Shown here piece after piece: positions 63,154 through 64,000 of a stretch of DNA of 64,000 nucleotides (positions are counted from its first letter, which is position 1; each line of letters begins with the position of its first letter). The notes beneath the pieces are model-generated. The model did not search any database. It saw only the letters and a program-made list of their open reading frames with translations, and had not been told where the DNA came from. Origin of the DNA: an uncultured Clostridia bacterium (lineage in GTDB: Bacteria; Bacillota; Clostridia; Christensenellales; CAG-138). A program made the translations under genes and the position numbers. The stretch is from assembly GCA_934633695.1 (NCBI GenBank), contig CAKTYT010000002.1:1-64000 (forward strand), in the 5' to 3' direction.

Positions 63154-64000
63154 TTATGCGAGGCCCAGTGCGGAACGCATAATCATCGTTGCATCGACAA
63201 CAGAAATCTCTCCGTCGCCGTTCACGTCACCTGCTTCAAGGTTAAGACCCGTTTCGGGAATAAGACCCATTGCATAGCGCATTGCGAGTACAGCATCGGT
63301 AATTGTAACGGAACCGTCGCCGTCGATATCGCCGGTTGCAGGAGTTGATGAGGAGGTCAGGCGTACATTATCGAGGTATGCACAGTCATCGTTCCTGTCA
63401 ACACTGCCGTCCTTTGTGTAAGTCCAGCTGAAGGTATAGCTGCCTGCCTGAGCTGCGGTGTAGGTGTAGCTGTCCCAGTTAAGCTCACCCGACTTTGCAA
63501 ACTGCTCAGTGCCGTTGACAGCAAATTTGAGTTTGTCATAGTTACTTTCACTGCTTACCTTGTAATCAAAGCTCAGCGTGTCGCCTGCCTGCATCTGAAC
63601 GGTGAGTGTTACTGCGGAGGAGCTGTTTGAAACGCCTTCATTGCTGCTCTTTGCATAGTCACCTGCACATACCCAAGGATACTGGCCGTTGCTGTCGAAT
63701 ACGAGCCTGCCGCCTTCAACGTTGAGAGCGGAACCGAGAGTATGTCCGATTTTAACGTTCTTGACCCATGCCCTGTCTTCGCCCTGTGCACCGCTTGCAT
63801 CCTTTACGAACTCAAACCTGACTTCAAAGGTTCCGTCCTGAGGAGCATAGTATTCATAGGTCACAAAGCCGTTTGTGCTTGTCTCCGAGAGTACGGTTTC
63901 GCCGTTAATAACGAGCCTGAATGTATCTCCCGCACCTGCATCGACACGGTAATCAAACCTTACGGACATGTTTTGCTGCAGCTCAACGTTTGCCTTGAGG
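63154..64000 (-). CDS. Dockerin-containing secreted protein, 5' end outside the window
   Basis: The reading frame is open to the window edge, so this is a C-terminal fragment of at least 281 residues. Two repeated beta-sandwich modules (QAGDTLSFDYKVSSESNYDK and a similar earlier stretch) resemble jelly-roll carbohydrate- or adhesin-type domains. The C-terminus is a type I dockerin with two calcium-binding repeats (GDIDGDGSVTITDAVLAMRY and GDVNGDGEISVVDATMIMRS). Dockerins plug enzymes or surface proteins into cohesins, which fits ruminococcal cellulosome or surface assemblies. No cohesin is in the window. Confidence 0.88.
   Translation of the reverse strand, partial: LKANVELQQNMSVRFDYRVDAGAGDTFRLVINGETVLSETSTNGFVTYEYYAPQDGTFEVRFEFVKDASGAQGEDRAWVKNVKIGHTLGSALNVEGGRLVFDSNGQYPWVCAGDYAKSSNEGVSNSSSAVTLTVQMQAGDTLSFDYKVSSESNYDKLKFAVNGTEQFAKSGELNWDSYTYTAAQAGSYTFSWTYTKDGSVDRNDDCAYLDNVRLTSSSTPATGDIDGDGSVTITDAVLAMRYAMGLIPETGLNLEAGDVNGDGEISVVDATMIMRSALGLA

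Overview
The window looks like a chromosomal segment of an endospore-forming Clostridia-class Firmicute, probably an Oscillospirales/Ruminococcaceae-type gut bacterium. The evidence is SpoIVFA/SpoIVFB-like and SpoIID-like proteins, RNase Y, SepF, a DivIVA-like protein, the rpsO-pnp-ylxY-M16 peptidase order known from Bacillus, AGGAGG-type ribosome binding sites, a dockerin-bearing surface protein, and the right end of a large-serine-recombinase mobile element. No taxonomic marker gene is complete enough to name a genus.

Layout. 0-3 kb: the end of an integrative element (acetyltransferase cargo, TnpW-like protein, large serine recombinase). 3-10.4 kb, minus strand: asparaginase, malate/lactate dehydrogenase family oxidoreductase, cation diffusion facilitator, MurG, and a striking fusion of a Tet(M)/EF-G-like GTPase with a Rae1/YacP-type NYN ribonuclease. 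10.5-13.7 kb: a small winged-helix protein, then a non-coding stretch with consensus DnaA boxes and a ~21-bp periodic array of palindromes (possible origin region), a QueT-like transporter, glutaminase and tRNA-Trp. 13.7-19.4 kb: recF-gyrB-gyrA. 19.4-24 kb: dapF, a nitrilase-family amidase, a LexA/XRE-like regulator divergent from a 32-residue membrane protein, and a spoIVFA-spoIVFB-like pair. 24-31.3 kb: a 2448-residue cyclic beta-1,2-glucan synthase homologue.

31.4-39.3 kb is a conserved housekeeping block on the minus strand: rpsO, pnp, YlxY-like deacetylase relative, M16 peptidase, dUTPase, HlyD-like protein, YggS, SepF and a DivIVA-like protein. 39.6-44.3 kb: a two-subunit CoA-transferase, a TfoX-domain protein, a frameshifted MATE transporter and an AraC regulator. 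44.4-49.6 kb: a TetR-headed six-gene operon carrying two ABC exporters with a small lipoprotein between them. 49.7-54.7 kb: SpoIID/SH3 protein, TcdA, and a two-gene secreted/lipoprotein unit with an in-frame stop in each gene. 54.8-63 kb: RNase Y, then the operon ftsK-rimO-pgsA-pncC-recA. The window closes inside a dockerin-containing secreted protein.

Points most worth following up are the GTPase-RNase fusion; the LexA-like regulator whose catalytic Ser-Lys pair is replaced by Cys-Arg and whose paired 17-bp operators fill both divergent promoters; the Cys/His knuckle-repeat protein with a TGA exactly at an expected cysteine; and the DnaA boxes with periodic palindromes near recF-gyrBA. Positions 57-286 hold GC-rich inverted repeats of the mobile element but no gene I can support.
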